A stretch of DNA of 64,000 nt from Paenibacillus sp. FSL H8-0537 (GCF_038051995.1 NZ_CP150290.1:5637001-5701000); one strand, 5' to 3'; shown: positions 50,359 to 58,884, counted from the first letter of the stretch. A program made the numbers and translations. The notes: a model not told the origin generated them from the letters alone.

Positions 50359-50371
50359 TTTAAAAATTGTA
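50354..50371 (-). promoter_or_regulatory. Palindrome over the -35 element, candidate operator
   Basis: Perfect inverted repeat TACAATTT-AA-AAATTGTA overlapping the -35 hexamer of the operon promoter. A second palindrome, CCACAT-N10-ATGTGG, lies at 50306-50327 around the expected transcription start. Both are placed where a repressor would act. The binding protein is unknown. Confidence 0.5.
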
Positions 50372-50399
50372 AAAAGTGAGTAAAAAAGACTAAAATAAA

Positions 50400-50949
50400 C
50401 ATTAAGCGACCAAGAAGGCGCGTAACCATTCATTTTTATAGATATTGGGAGATTTCCCATAACGTTCTTTCATCCGCGAATTCTCACTGCCTTAAATACC
50501 CTCTCGGCATCCAAAAAGATAGGTGGGACAAGGATTTTCCTTGTACCACCTTTGTTCATTCTCTCCTATTTCAATTTTTGAATCTATTGGTTTTTACCAT
50601 TTAGGAATGATTATAGATTTTTTTGGTTATTAAACCAAAAAACTCGACCTTTTCTATGTCGCTCCAAAATAGCGAGAAAATGGACTGCAATCCGGAACCC
50701 GGTAGACACCGATTTACAATGATGGGGTACATGTGACTCTACAACATGATGATCTGCCAGCACATGGATGCCTGGTACGTCAGCCAGAAAGCGGAATGGG
50801 ACCCGTTGAAAACGACAATTTGCCCTTCTGTTGCTTAAGTATTTAAAAAAGCAGGCCAAAAAATGGGCGGAATCTATCCTTTATTAAAACTGTTTTCACC
50901 TTTTACTATTTCCATATAATCCATCCATTTCCTTTTATCCAACCGCTGA
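50400..50949. other. Gap with decayed sequence between operon promoter and IS remnant
   Basis: No intact gene. At 50511-50539 is a 12-bp inverted repeat (GGTGGGACAAGG / CCTTGTACCACC, one mismatch). The minus-strand piece 50473-50402 reads MKERYGKSPNIYKNEWLRAF up to a stop. This resembles the last residues of AraC-type regulators but is too short to assign. An 82-aa minus ORF at 50611-50859 is not recognised and probably not real. The region looks like scar tissue of past insertions. Confidence 0.45.
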
Positions 50950-50959
50950 TTTGATCCAT

Positions 50960-51784
50960 TTCATTCCAAGAGGCGATTTAGGGGACCATCGGGAACGTTC
51001 GCGGGGCGGTTAGGCTGTGCAGGATTGTCGGTTGACTATGCTTCTTGGCTGTTTTTACCTCTGCTTATGGAAATTACCGTTAGACCTATTTATTCACGAA
51101 TCAAATGACAGCATGCTTTCAAGAAGCTATACACGGTTCTTTAAGCCTATTGACGGCGCCGCGTACCAAGCCCTTGTCTATGACAACATGAAGGGGGCAG
51201 TCAAACGATTTGTCGGTGATGAGAAAGAATCTACCGAAGGGCTATTGCAATTATCTGTTTACTATGGCTTTGAGTTTCGGTTTTGCAATGCTCGTAGTGG
51301 AAACGAAAAGGAGCATGTTGAGAGGACCGTTGAAGTAGCTAGGCGTAAAGCATTCGCCTTTAGGGATACGTTCGAAACGTTAGAAGAGGACAACGACTTT
51401 TTGCTAGAAGTATGCGAAAAACTGAACAACCAACCCCAAGATCGGCGGGAAGGAAAGACAGCGACAGCATGTCTGGAGGAAGAACAGCCTTACCTGTTTC
51501 AGAGCCTGCCTATGTTTGACACTGCAAGGGTCGTACATGCCAGGGTAGATATATATGCAACACTAGTTGGATGCCGTGAGTGGCGACTGAATCTGCTTCA
51601 CGATCTCGAAACATTAAAGAAAAAGCCTGGCGCATTAACCGATAGCACGGCACTTGCGCAGGCTCAATCCTACATCAAAAACATATATAAGACCTATATT
51701 CCAAAATAAGCCGAAATACACTTGCGTCAGTATGACGAAATGTTTGGAGCCCAAATGCGACCAATAGAGGAGGCGATTGCATGA
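50960..51784 (+). pseudogene. IS21-family transposase (istA), decayed 3' part
   Basis: Readable from about 51130 as YQALVYDNMKGAVKRFVG, LSVYYGFEFRFCNARSGNEK and HVERTVEVARRKAF, which are hallmarks of the DDE region of IS21 IstA. Later come RVDIYATL and LKKKPGALTDSTALAQAQ, with the usual segment between them deleted. Just upstream the homologous stretch continues in another frame (LCFLAVFTSAYGNYR then a stop), so a frameshift and a stop lie near 51070-51110. The frame then meets a premature TAA at 51707; beyond it the natural end (QYDEMFGAQMRPIEEAIA) is still readable up to a stop overlapping istB by ATGA. The N-terminal half is missing. The element is dead and marks the right end of the island. 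Confidence 0.8.
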
Positions 51785-51806
51785 CTACATCCATGCGCAA
51801 GGCTTG
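51781..51806 (+). pseudogene. istB start, cut after about nine codons
   Basis: ATG at 51781 overlaps the natural istA stop by ATGA and has GAGGAGG upstream, as in IS21 elements. Only MTTSMRKAC is left before the sequence switches at about 51807 to a stretch matching the leader of the PfpI-like gene. The break marks the island boundary. Confidence 0.6.
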
Positions 51807-51833
51807 TTTACACGCTCCTTCTTGCTCGGGCTC

Positions 51834-51932
51834 TAGCTTACGTTCAGCTTATCATTTAGGCTTGCGGCTATACGCCATATTGCTCGATTTTGATCAAATT
51901 CGTCGTACCGGATAGACCAACTGGCGCTCCTG
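51834..51932 (-). repeat. Right copy of the 99-bp island-flanking direct repeat
   Basis: It contains the last 65 bp of pyk and 34 bp after its stop. It matches 11922-12020 at 95 of 99 positions, same orientation. It continues without break into the rest of pyk on its right side. Confidence 0.92.
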
Positions 51933-53289
51933 CCGTAATGACGACAAAGTCGCCCTCAGCAAGCAGTCCCGTTTGCTCCGCATCCGCCATTGCAGCATGC
52001 AGCAGCTCGTCCGTCGTGCCGGTCTTCGTGCCCTTCACCGGAATAACGCCCCATAGCAGCGCCAGCAGCGGCAAAATCTTCTCGTCCGAAGTAATCGCGA
52101 TAACTGGCGATTGCGGGCGATATTTGGATACCATCCGCGCCGTAAAGCCGCTTTCCGTACGAGTAAGGATCGCTTTCGCCTTCAGCTCAAGGGAGGAGCT
52201 GACAACCGCTTGGCTAATGACCTCTGTAATCGTCGTTGAAGCATTCTGACGGCGCTCTTGGAAGCCTGCGTAATAGTCCAGCTGGGACTCTGCTTTAAGC
52301 GCAATGGCAGCCATTGTAGCAACCGATTGGACCGGATATTTTCCTGCAGCCGTCTCGCCGGACAGCATGATCGCATCCGTTCCTTGCATAACCGCACCTG
52401 CAACGTCGCTCACTTCAGCGCGTGAAGGACGCGGGTTTACTTGCATGGAATCCAGCATATGAGTCGCAACGATAACAGGCTTGCCCGCTACGTTACATTT
52501 ATTGATCATGTCGCGCTGCATCGATGGGACATCCTGAACTGGAATTTCAACGCCCAAGTCGCCACGGGCAACCATAATGCCATCCGATGCTGCAATGATG
52601 GAATCCAGGTTGACGACGCCCTCTTCATTTTCAATTTTCGAAATGATTTGAACATGGCCGGCACCGTGCGCCTGCAGCAGCTCGCGAATTTCCAAAATAT
52701 CTTCCGCTCTTCTTACGAAGGAAGGCGCAACAATATCAATATTTTGCTGAATGCCGAAGTGGATATGGCGAATGTCGCGCTCCGTTACGCCCGGCAGCGT
52801 CGTGCGGATGCCCGGCAGGTTAACGCCTTTGCGCGGCTTGATCAGACCGCCGTTTACGATCGTACAATGCACTTCCGTCGCTTCCACCGATGCCACCTCA
52901 AGATCAATCAGGCCATCGTCGAGCAAAATCGTATTGCCAGGCTTCACGACAAGCGGAAGCTCGCTATAGTTAACATGAATGCGGCGGCCATTGCCGAGCA
53001 CTTCTTCCGTCGTCAGCGTTAGCGTTTCGCCAGCCACCAGCAGGTAAGAAGCTTCCTCCAGCTTGCCAATCCGCACTTCTGGTCCTTTAATATCCAGCAA
53101 AATCGGCACGATTGCATTTTCAGCAGCAGCCGCTTCGCGAATCCTCTCAATTCGCCCGGCATGATCCTCTAGTTCCCCGTGCGCCATATTCAGCCGCGCC
53201 ACATTCATCCCCGATCGGATCATTTCCCTTAAGGTATCAATAGAATCACAAGCAGGTCCCATCGTACAAACAATTTTGGTTTTACGCAT
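51868..53289 (-). CDS. pyk: Pyruvate kinase
   Basis: 473 aa. It catalyses phosphoenolpyruvate + ADP to pyruvate + ATP, the last step of glycolysis, in the cytoplasm. Seen: start RKTKIVCTMGPACDS, RLNMAHG, ILLDIKGPEVRIG (B-domain border), ISKIENEEGVVN with the catalytic Lys, MVARGDLGVEIP and MLSGETAAGKYP. The length matches the short form; the extra C-terminal PEP-utiliser-like domain of B. subtilis Pyk is absent. Start supported by AGGAGG 11 bases upstream. The gene is intact but its 3' end forms the right flank of the lipopeptide island. The hairpin terminator expected after it is instead next to the 3'-end remnant at 11.9 kb, and no clear terminator follows it here. Read-through towards the istA remnant is therefore possible. 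Confidence 0.96.
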   Translation of the reverse strand: MRKTKIVCTMGPACDSIDTLREMIRSGMNVARLNMAHGELEDHAGRIERIREAAAAENAIVPILLDIKGPEVRIGKLEEASYLLVAGETLTLTTEEVLGNGRRIHVNYSELPLVVKPGNTILLDDGLIDLEVASVEATEVHCTIVNGGLIKPRKGVNLPGIRTTLPGVTERDIRHIHFGIQQNIDIVAPSFVRRAEDILEIRELLQAHGAGHVQIISKIENEEGVVNLDSIIAASDGIMVARGDLGVEIPVQDVPSMQRDMINKCNVAGKPVIVATHMLDSMQVNPRPSRAEVSDVAGAVMQGTDAIMLSGETAAGKYPVQSVATMAAIALKAESQLDYYAGFQERRQNASTTITEVISQAVVSSSLELKAKAILTRTESGFTARMVSKYRPQSPVIAITSDEKILPLLALLWGVIPVKGTKTGTTDELLHAAMADAEQTGLLAEGDFVVITAGAPVGLSGTTNLIKIEQYGV

Positions 53290-53512
53290 GAAGTCACATT
53301 CCTCCTGAACATTTATACCCCTATTATAAACCTAGCCGTTTCAATAGACTACGAAATATAGTATTCTAAATGTAATATAGTACGGTTCATGCGTAAACGG
53401 CTTTCGCCGTCCTTTGGCGGCAAAGCTTCCGTTTCGAGGGTGGAATATAAGCTGAATATAAGAGTGAAACTTATAATTTCTTATATTTTTGAAAAGGGGG
53501 CTAATGGCCTAA

Positions 53513-54298
53513 ATGCTGCAAGTAACAGCGGTTCGGCAGGACCGGGGAATGGATTGGTTTTACGAAAAAAATACAAAACATACGAACGAAGCCGCGTTGA
53601 TACTGGTGAGCTACGGGACCGTCGTCTATTGGATTGAGAACGAGAAGGTTATCGCCGAGAAAGGCGACCTGCTCTATATTCCGCCGAATCAAGCTTATTA
53701 TGGCAAATGTGTGCCTACTGTTTTTCATGAGAAGTTTGTTGTTGCAATAACGTTGTCTGCTGCTCCCGTGCTGCCGCTGCTTCAGCGCCAGACATGGGTG
53801 AAATCCCGTATCGGCATGTACGATATGCTGCTGGCCAGAATGAAGCATTTGCATGCGGAATGGCTGGAGCAGGCTGAGTATGCGAATATAATCGCTCAGT
53901 CTGTCGTAACCGAATGGCTAGCGGTATGGAACCGCGAATGGAACAAGGGACCCGCGATGGCCGATACGAACCAGCAGGTAGAGCGCATGAAGCATTATAT
54001 TTTCAACCATTACCGTGAAAAAATTACGAAGGAGGAGCTTGGCAGCTACATTCAGAAAAGCCCCAACTATGCCGCTACCCTGTTCCGCCGTGTTACTGGG
54101 CAGACGATCAGCACCTTCGTTCATGATACGAGGATGAAAAAAGCGATCTATCTACTCATCGATTCCATGCTGACGGTTGGTGAAGTTGCTGAATTCGTCG
54201 GCTATCGCGACGTTTCTTACTTCCAGCGGCTGTTCAAGCGTTTTACCGGAAGGACGCCGACCTTTTATATGAAAGAGCGCGCCAAGACCCAGCCTTAA
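53513..54298 (+). CDS. AraC-family transcriptional regulator
   Basis: 261 aa. The N-terminal part (about 20-80) resembles a cupin sensor (GDLLYIPPNQAYYGK). The C-terminal part (about 160-255) has the two helix-turn-helix motifs of AraC proteins: ITKEELGSYIQKSPNYAATLFRR and VGEVAEFVGYRDVSYFQRLF, followed by KRFTGRTPTFYMKE. It is divergent from pyk (223-bp gap) and co-directional with the aldo/keto reductase 148 bp downstream, which it may control. A GGGG-rich site lies about ten bases before the ATG. The ligand is unknown. Confidence 0.88.
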   Translation: MLQVTAVRQDRGMDWFYEKNTKHTNEAALILVSYGTVVYWIENEKVIAEKGDLLYIPPNQAYYGKCVPTVFHEKFVVAITLSAAPVLPLLQRQTWVKSRIGMYDMLLARMKHLHAEWLEQAEYANIIAQSVVTEWLAVWNREWNKGPAMADTNQQVERMKHYIFNHYREKITKEELGSYIQKSPNYAATLFRRVTGQTISTFVHDTRMKKAIYLLIDSMLTVGEVAEFVGYRDVSYFQRLFKRFTGRTPTFYMKERAKTQP

Positions 54299-54446
54299 AT
54301 AACCACATAAACGAAGCATGGAGATCATAGGTTCAGCCGCGGCAACTGGAACCCGGTTTCGCTTTCAATAATAAGCACTGTACGCTTGTTCATTTAGCAT
54401 TATAATAAGAGGTGATGTAATCACTTACATGGAGGTTGATAAACGT

Positions 54447-55421
54447 ATGAGTTCGATCCCTTTGCATAAACGCGGCATTGAAGCGAGTCAGCTGGTTCTC
54501 GGCTGTATGCGCTTTGGCGGCGGCTGGAACCGTAATCCGATTGAGGCCGAGCATTTTAAGGAAGGCCATGAAGCAGTCGACGCAGCGCTGGAAATAGGCA
54601 TCAATATGTACGATCATGCAGATATTTATACGTTCGGCAAAGCCGAGCAAGTTTTCGGCCAAGTGCTGAAGGACCGTCCGGGCCTGCGTGAGCAAATTAT
54701 TTTGCAGTCCAAATGCGGGATTCGCCTGCAAGGCGGCGATGATGATCCTCAGCGCTTTGACTTTTCGGAAAGTCATATTTTAAGCAGTGTCGATGGCATT
54801 TTGGAGCGGCTGCAAACGGATTATCTCGACATTTTGCTGCTGCATCGCCCTGACGCGCTTGTCGAGCCGGAGGAAGTGGCCAGCGCCATTTCGAAGCTTA
54901 AGGCTTCTGGCAAGGTTCGCGCATTCGGCGTTTCCAATATGAGCCAAGGACAGATTAAACTGCTTCGTGCATATACGGATGAGCCGTTTATTGTGAATCA
55001 ACTGGAGCTTAGCCTGCTCAAGCATGGATTTATTGATACAGGTTTGCATGTCAATCAGCTCGCAGCACGCGATAATGTGTTCCCGGAGGGGACGCTGGAG
55101 TATTGCCGCATGGAAAATATTCAGCTGCAGTCGTGGGGCCCGCTCGCCCAAGGCATCTATTCTGGCGCTCCGCTCGGCGACAGCCCTGAATCGGTTGTTG
55201 CAACAGCCGCGCTCGTTGCTGAATTCGCGGAACGTAAGGATACGACGCCGGAAGCGATTGTGCTCGCATGGCTGATGAGACATCCGGCTAACATTCAGCC
55301 GGTTATCGGCTCAATCAATCCAAAGCGTATACTCGCCTGCAAAGATGCGGATACGCTGCGCCTGACGCGCGAGGAATGGTACAGACTGTATAACTGCTCG
55401 CGCGGCAAAGCGCTGCCTTAA
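54447..55421 (+). CDS. Aldo/keto reductase, YdhF-like
   Basis: 324 aa from the ATG at 54447 (MSSIPLHKRGIEASQLVLG), preceded by GGAGG 11 bases upstream. The frame can start 18 bp earlier at a site that itself contains this GGAGG. NADPH-dependent oxidoreductase with TIM barrel. Seen: LVLGCMRFGGGW, the catalytic Asp and Tyr region INMYDHADIYTFGKAE, Lys in ILQSKCGI, His in ILLLHRPDALVEP, then FGVSNM, SWGPLAQGIYSG and VIGSINPKRI for cofactor binding. Closest in style to E. coli YdhF. The substrate is unknown. A bidirectional terminator follows. Confidence 0.9.
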   Translation: MSSIPLHKRGIEASQLVLGCMRFGGGWNRNPIEAEHFKEGHEAVDAALEIGINMYDHADIYTFGKAEQVFGQVLKDRPGLREQIILQSKCGIRLQGGDDDPQRFDFSESHILSSVDGILERLQTDYLDILLLHRPDALVEPEEVASAISKLKASGKVRAFGVSNMSQGQIKLLRAYTDEPFIVNQLELSLLKHGFIDTGLHVNQLAARDNVFPEGTLEYCRMENIQLQSWGPLAQGIYSGAPLGDSPESVVATAALVAEFAERKDTTPEAIVLAWLMRHPANIQPVIGSINPKRILACKDADTLRLTREEWYRLYNCSRGKALP

Positions 55422-55506
55422 GGATGATGAGCATAATGATACTTATACGTTTTTGCAAATAGCCACACCTAAAAATTCAGAAAAAATGCTTGCTCCACCA
55501 GCATGC

Positions 55507-55553
55507 AAAAAAAAGCTTCCACCGCCACTTTTCGCGGCGCCGGAAGCTTTTTT
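55507..55553. terminator. Bidirectional terminator between aldo/keto reductase and alpha-galactosidase genes
   Basis: Arms AAAAAAGCTTCC and GGAAGCTTTTTT with an inner GC-rich stem (CCGC/GCGG). It has A runs on one side and T runs on the other, so it can serve both convergent genes. Confidence 0.9.
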
Positions 55554-55594
55554 CTTATTCGTTTCTTATTCGTTTCTTATTCGTTTCTTATTCA
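55551..55594 (+). repeat. Four tandem copies of an 11-bp unit
   Basis: TTTCTTATTCG is repeated four times head to tail, the last copy with one change, starting in the T run of the terminator. It is likely a slippage-prone spacer. No function seen. Confidence 0.9.
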
Positions 55595-55658
55595 TGCCTT
55601 ATTGACTCAAGTCGACTACAACATGACTATGCGAAACGGTTCCAGACTGAACGCCAGC

Positions 55659-57854
55659 TTAAACGCCGGCAGCTCGGAAACGGTAAACCTTGCTTGCATA
55701 ATCGTTATGGAATTGCGGCGCTGCAAGTCCAGCATACAGCAGCTCATCGCCACCATATGTCTCGCCATTCTCTTCCCATACATAGTCGCGGCTTGGATCT
55801 AGCCCTTTCAGTACGAAGCGGCTGAGCGGCGGATTCGGCTCCTGCAAGACGGATGTGTAGACAGCAAACGCCTCGCTCTTGTCTTTAGAAACGAACATCC
55901 ATGCCGCAATATTGCCTTCAAACGGGCTGGACAGACGATAGAAATCACCAAACTGTACCAGGTGGCGGACTTCTTTATAGAGCGCAATTTGGTCTTTCAC
56001 CGTTTCCTTCTCTTCGTCGGTGAACTTCGTCAAGTCCAGCTCATAACCAAAGTTGCCAGACAGCGCCACATTGCCGCGAGTCTCAAGCGGCGTATTGCGG
56101 CCGACCTGATGGTTAGGAATATCCGATACGTGGGAGCCCATCGAGCTAATCGGATAGACAAGGCTTGTGCCATATTGAATTTTCAGTCTGGATACGGCAT
56201 CGGTATTATCGCTTGTCCAAGTTTGCGGCATGTAATACAGCATGCCCGGATCAAAGCGTCCGCCGCCACCCGAGCAGCTTTCGAACAAAATATGCGGGAA
56301 TGCAGACGTAATGCGCTCCAGCACGTCATAAAGACCAAGCATGTAGCGATGGGCCGTCTCACGCTGGCGCTCGGCTGGAAGCAGCGCTGAGCCGATCTCG
56401 GACATATTGCGGTTCATATCCCATTTCACATAAGTAATCGGCGCGCTAGCGAGAACATCCGAAATCGTTTTAACAATATAATCGCGAACGTCGGCACGGG
56501 ACAGATCCAATATCAGCTGATTGCGGGCCTCTGTACGGCGTCTTCCTTCGACATGCAGACACCAGTCAGGATGAGCACGATACAGCTCGCTGTTCGGCGA
56601 TACCATCTCCGGCTCAAACCACAGGCCGAACTGCATATCCAGCTTGCGAATGCGCGCTACCAGCTCCTCAAGACCGCCCGGCAGCTTGTTTTTGTCAACG
56701 AACCAGTCGCCAAGCGACGAATTGTCACTATTGCGCTGTCCAAACCAGCCATCATCAAGGACGAACAGCTCCATGCCCAGTTCCTTGCCAACCTTAGCAA
56801 TATCCTCAATTTTATCCGCTGTAAAGTTAAAATAGGTAGCTTCCCAGTTGTTGATCAGAATCGGCCTGCTCTCGTCACGGAAGCTGCCGCGGCAAAGACG
56901 CGAACGATAGAGATCATGGAAGCTGCGGGACATGCCGCCCAGCCCTTCGGAGGAATGAACGAGCACCGCCTCAGGCGTCTGGAATTGCTCGCCCGGCTCC
57001 AGTCTCCAATTGAAATCAAACGGATTGATACCGATAAACAATCTTGCGGCATGGTATTGGTCAACCTCAACACCACCCACAAAGCTGCCGCTGTAGACGA
57101 GGTTTACACCGTACACATCGCCATGATCCTCGGTTGCCCCTTCGGACAACAGCGCGATAAATGGATTTTGCGCATGGCTGCTGGCGCCGCGGCGGCTTTC
57201 CACCGATTGCAGTCCCGGCTCAAGATGGCGGCGATGAATGTAACGCTCGCGTGCCCATGCACCTGACAGCTGAAGCATATCGTAGTGGTCATTCGGCAGA
57301 TCTAGGCTCATACTAAGCGCCCGTAGCAGCTGCAGCGTATTCTCTCCGCCATTAATGACACGAGCCGAGCGAGTAATCGCGTTATACGACTCGAATACGG
57401 TATAGCTCAGTACGACACGCAGGCCGGAATAGCTGTCCGCAAGTGTAATTTCAAGTGTCTGCGCTTCATCCTCCCCCTCTACATAAACAGACGGCAATCC
57501 TTCAAGCGCCGGCTTGCCTTGTACGATACGGTGGGAATCGTAACGCAGGTCCGTTACCGTCGTTCCGTCAGCCAGCTGTACTTGATACGCCGGATAGCGA
57601 AAATCCGAGTTGCCGAATGCCGGATATTCCTGCGGCAGCGTGTCTAGCGATATTTTAAAATCATCCGCTTCTGTTGAAGGACTGAAAGAGCAGCGCTCCT
57701 TCAGCTCAAGCAGTCTTCCGAGCTGGCTGCCGCGTACCCGCTTGCCCCAATAGACATGTGCCGGATAAGCGCCTTTCACCAATCCGATTACATAGCTGGT
57801 TTCTCTCGATTGCAGATGAAAAAGCTGATTTTGTTCGTCAAAAATAATAGCCAT
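55659..57854 (-). CDS. Alpha-galactosidase, glycoside hydrolase family 36
   Basis: 731 aa, standard for tetrameric bacterial GH36 enzymes, no signal peptide, so cytoplasmic. An N-terminal beta-supersandwich (about 1-320) is followed by a TIM barrel. Seen: ILINNWEATYFNF, LFVLDDGWFGQRN, FGLWFEPEMVS, the nucleophile Asp in YVKWDMNRN (near 472), ESCSGGGGRFD and the acid/base Asp in TWTSDNTDAVSR (near 542). It cleaves alpha-1,6-galactosides such as melibiose and raffinose. Its start overlaps the stop of the LacI gene by one base (TAATG) with GGAGG inside the end of that gene, so the two are translationally coupled and the LacI protein is probably its regulator. No sugar transporter gene is next to it. 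Confidence 0.93.
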   Translation of the reverse strand: MAIIFDEQNQLFHLQSRETSYVIGLVKGAYPAHVYWGKRVRGSQLGRLLELKERCSFSPSTEADDFKISLDTLPQEYPAFGNSDFRYPAYQVQLADGTTVTDLRYDSHRIVQGKPALEGLPSVYVEGEDEAQTLEITLADSYSGLRVVLSYTVFESYNAITRSARVINGGENTLQLLRALSMSLDLPNDHYDMLQLSGAWARERYIHRRHLEPGLQSVESRRGASSHAQNPFIALLSEGATEDHGDVYGVNLVYSGSFVGGVEVDQYHAARLFIGINPFDFNWRLEPGEQFQTPEAVLVHSSEGLGGMSRSFHDLYRSRLCRGSFRDESRPILINNWEATYFNFTADKIEDIAKVGKELGMELFVLDDGWFGQRNSDNSSLGDWFVDKNKLPGGLEELVARIRKLDMQFGLWFEPEMVSPNSELYRAHPDWCLHVEGRRRTEARNQLILDLSRADVRDYIVKTISDVLASAPITYVKWDMNRNMSEIGSALLPAERQRETAHRYMLGLYDVLERITSAFPHILFESCSGGGGRFDPGMLYYMPQTWTSDNTDAVSRLKIQYGTSLVYPISSMGSHVSDIPNHQVGRNTPLETRGNVALSGNFGYELDLTKFTDEEKETVKDQIALYKEVRHLVQFGDFYRLSSPFEGNIAAWMFVSKDKSEAFAVYTSVLQEPNPPLSRFVLKGLDPSRDYVWEENGETYGGDELLYAGLAAPQFHNDYASKVYRFRAAGV

Positions 57855-58867
57855 TATTCGTTAGCCTCCTTATTATGTCCGGCTGTCCCGCTGCTTTCAC
57901 GCGCCATTAGCGTCGTATTCATCATGACATGCAGCGGAACCTCGCGGCCTTCAATCCGTTCTAAAAGCAGCTGCACGGCTGTCTTGCCCATTTGCTCCGT
58001 ATACGCTTTAACGCTCGTTAGCGGCGGCTGTATGAAAGCTGATACCTCAATGTCGTCGAAACCGACAATCGCCATTTGCTCCGGCACCTCAACACCGTGC
58101 TCATGCAGCGCGTGAAGCGCACCGATCGCCATCGGATCGCTGCCGACAAAGCATGCTGTAGGACGTTCTTCCTGTCCTAGCAGCTTGTTCATCAGCTCGT
58201 AGCCGCTGCCTGTTGTCCATTCCCCAGCAAGCACCCATTCCTGGCGCAAAATGCCTTGCGACTCCAGCAGGAGCTGCATATGCTTGCGCCGCGGCTCGTC
58301 AGCGGCTTGATCTACTCCTCCGCCAATGTAGCCAATGCTGGTATGTCCAAGCGCCAGCAGATGCTCCATAACGTCCTCAACCGCCTGCTCAAAATTCAAG
58401 TTGACCGAGTCATAATGCCGCAGCTTGCCCAGATGGTCAATCATGACCACTTTGTTGCCCTCGTACAGCATTCGAACATCGCGCTGCGCTACACCGCCTA
58501 CGACAATGAGGCCATCCAGCTGCGGATGAGGCTCCATAGGTCCGCCAATGCGCCATACTTTACCGATGGCAATACCGAGCTCCTCACAGCGGCGTTCAAT
58601 CCCTCTGCGAATCGACAGGAAGTAAGGATCAATATCCTCATGTTCAAGCGTAAAGCTCAGCAATAAGCCAATTTGCAGCTGTGAACGCTGGCTTTCTTGC
58701 TTGAGCCGTTTAAGACGCGATGGCTTGTACTGCAACTTTTCCGCTATCGCGAATATGCGCGCACGCGTCTCTTCGCCGACAGCGAGCGTCATATCGTTGT
58801 TGAGCACACGTGACACCGTCGCGGCAGACACCTCCGCCATAGCCGCAATTTCTTTAATCGTTGCCAT
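57854..58867 (-). CDS. LacI-family transcriptional repressor
   Basis: 337 aa from the ATG at 58867 (MATIKEIAAMAEVS). GGAGG lies very close, only two to three bases before it; a frame extension to 58879 has no site. N-terminal helix-turn-helix with hinge: VSAATVSRVLNNDMTLAVGEETRARIFAIAEKLQYKPSRLKR. The periplasmic-binding-like sugar domain follows (FVGSDPMAIGALHALHEHG, VPEQMAIVGFDDIE, PPLTSVKAYTEQMG). The gene is coupled to the alpha-galactosidase downstream, so an alpha-galactoside or galactose is the likely inducer (inference). A near-perfect palindrome just upstream is a candidate operator for autoregulation. Confidence 0.9.
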   Translation of the reverse strand: MATIKEIAAMAEVSAATVSRVLNNDMTLAVGEETRARIFAIAEKLQYKPSRLKRLKQESQRSQLQIGLLLSFTLEHEDIDPYFLSIRRGIERRCEELGIAIGKVWRIGGPMEPHPQLDGLIVVGGVAQRDVRMLYEGNKVVMIDHLGKLRHYDSVNLNFEQAVEDVMEHLLALGHTSIGYIGGGVDQAADEPRRKHMQLLLESQGILRQEWVLAGEWTTGSGYELMNKLLGQEERPTACFVGSDPMAIGALHALHEHGVEVPEQMAIVGFDDIEVSAFIQPPLTSVKAYTEQMGKTAVQLLLERIEGREVPLHVMMNTTLMARESSGTAGHNKEANE

Positions 58868-58884
58868 TTCCTCCACCACATTCG

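Noticed and set aside
50511..50539. T-box-like or terminator hairpin (GGTGGGACAAGG / CCTTGTACCACC)
   Set aside because: None of the other T-box parts (specifier stem, AG bulge, antiterminator bulge with NCCA pairing) is visible and no downstream gene would be controlled.
50611..50859. 82-aa minus-strand ORF as a gene
   Set aside because: No binding site, no recognisable family, and it lies in decayed sequence next to an IS remnant.
11922..51932. The flanking direct repeats as IS or transposon target-site duplications
   Set aside because: 99 bp with four substitutions is far too long and too diverged for a transposition target duplication. A gene-3'-end integration or homologous recombination event fits better.
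55551..55594. Tandem 11-bp repeats as a CRISPR array
   Set aside because: The copies are directly adjacent without spacers and only 11 bp long.
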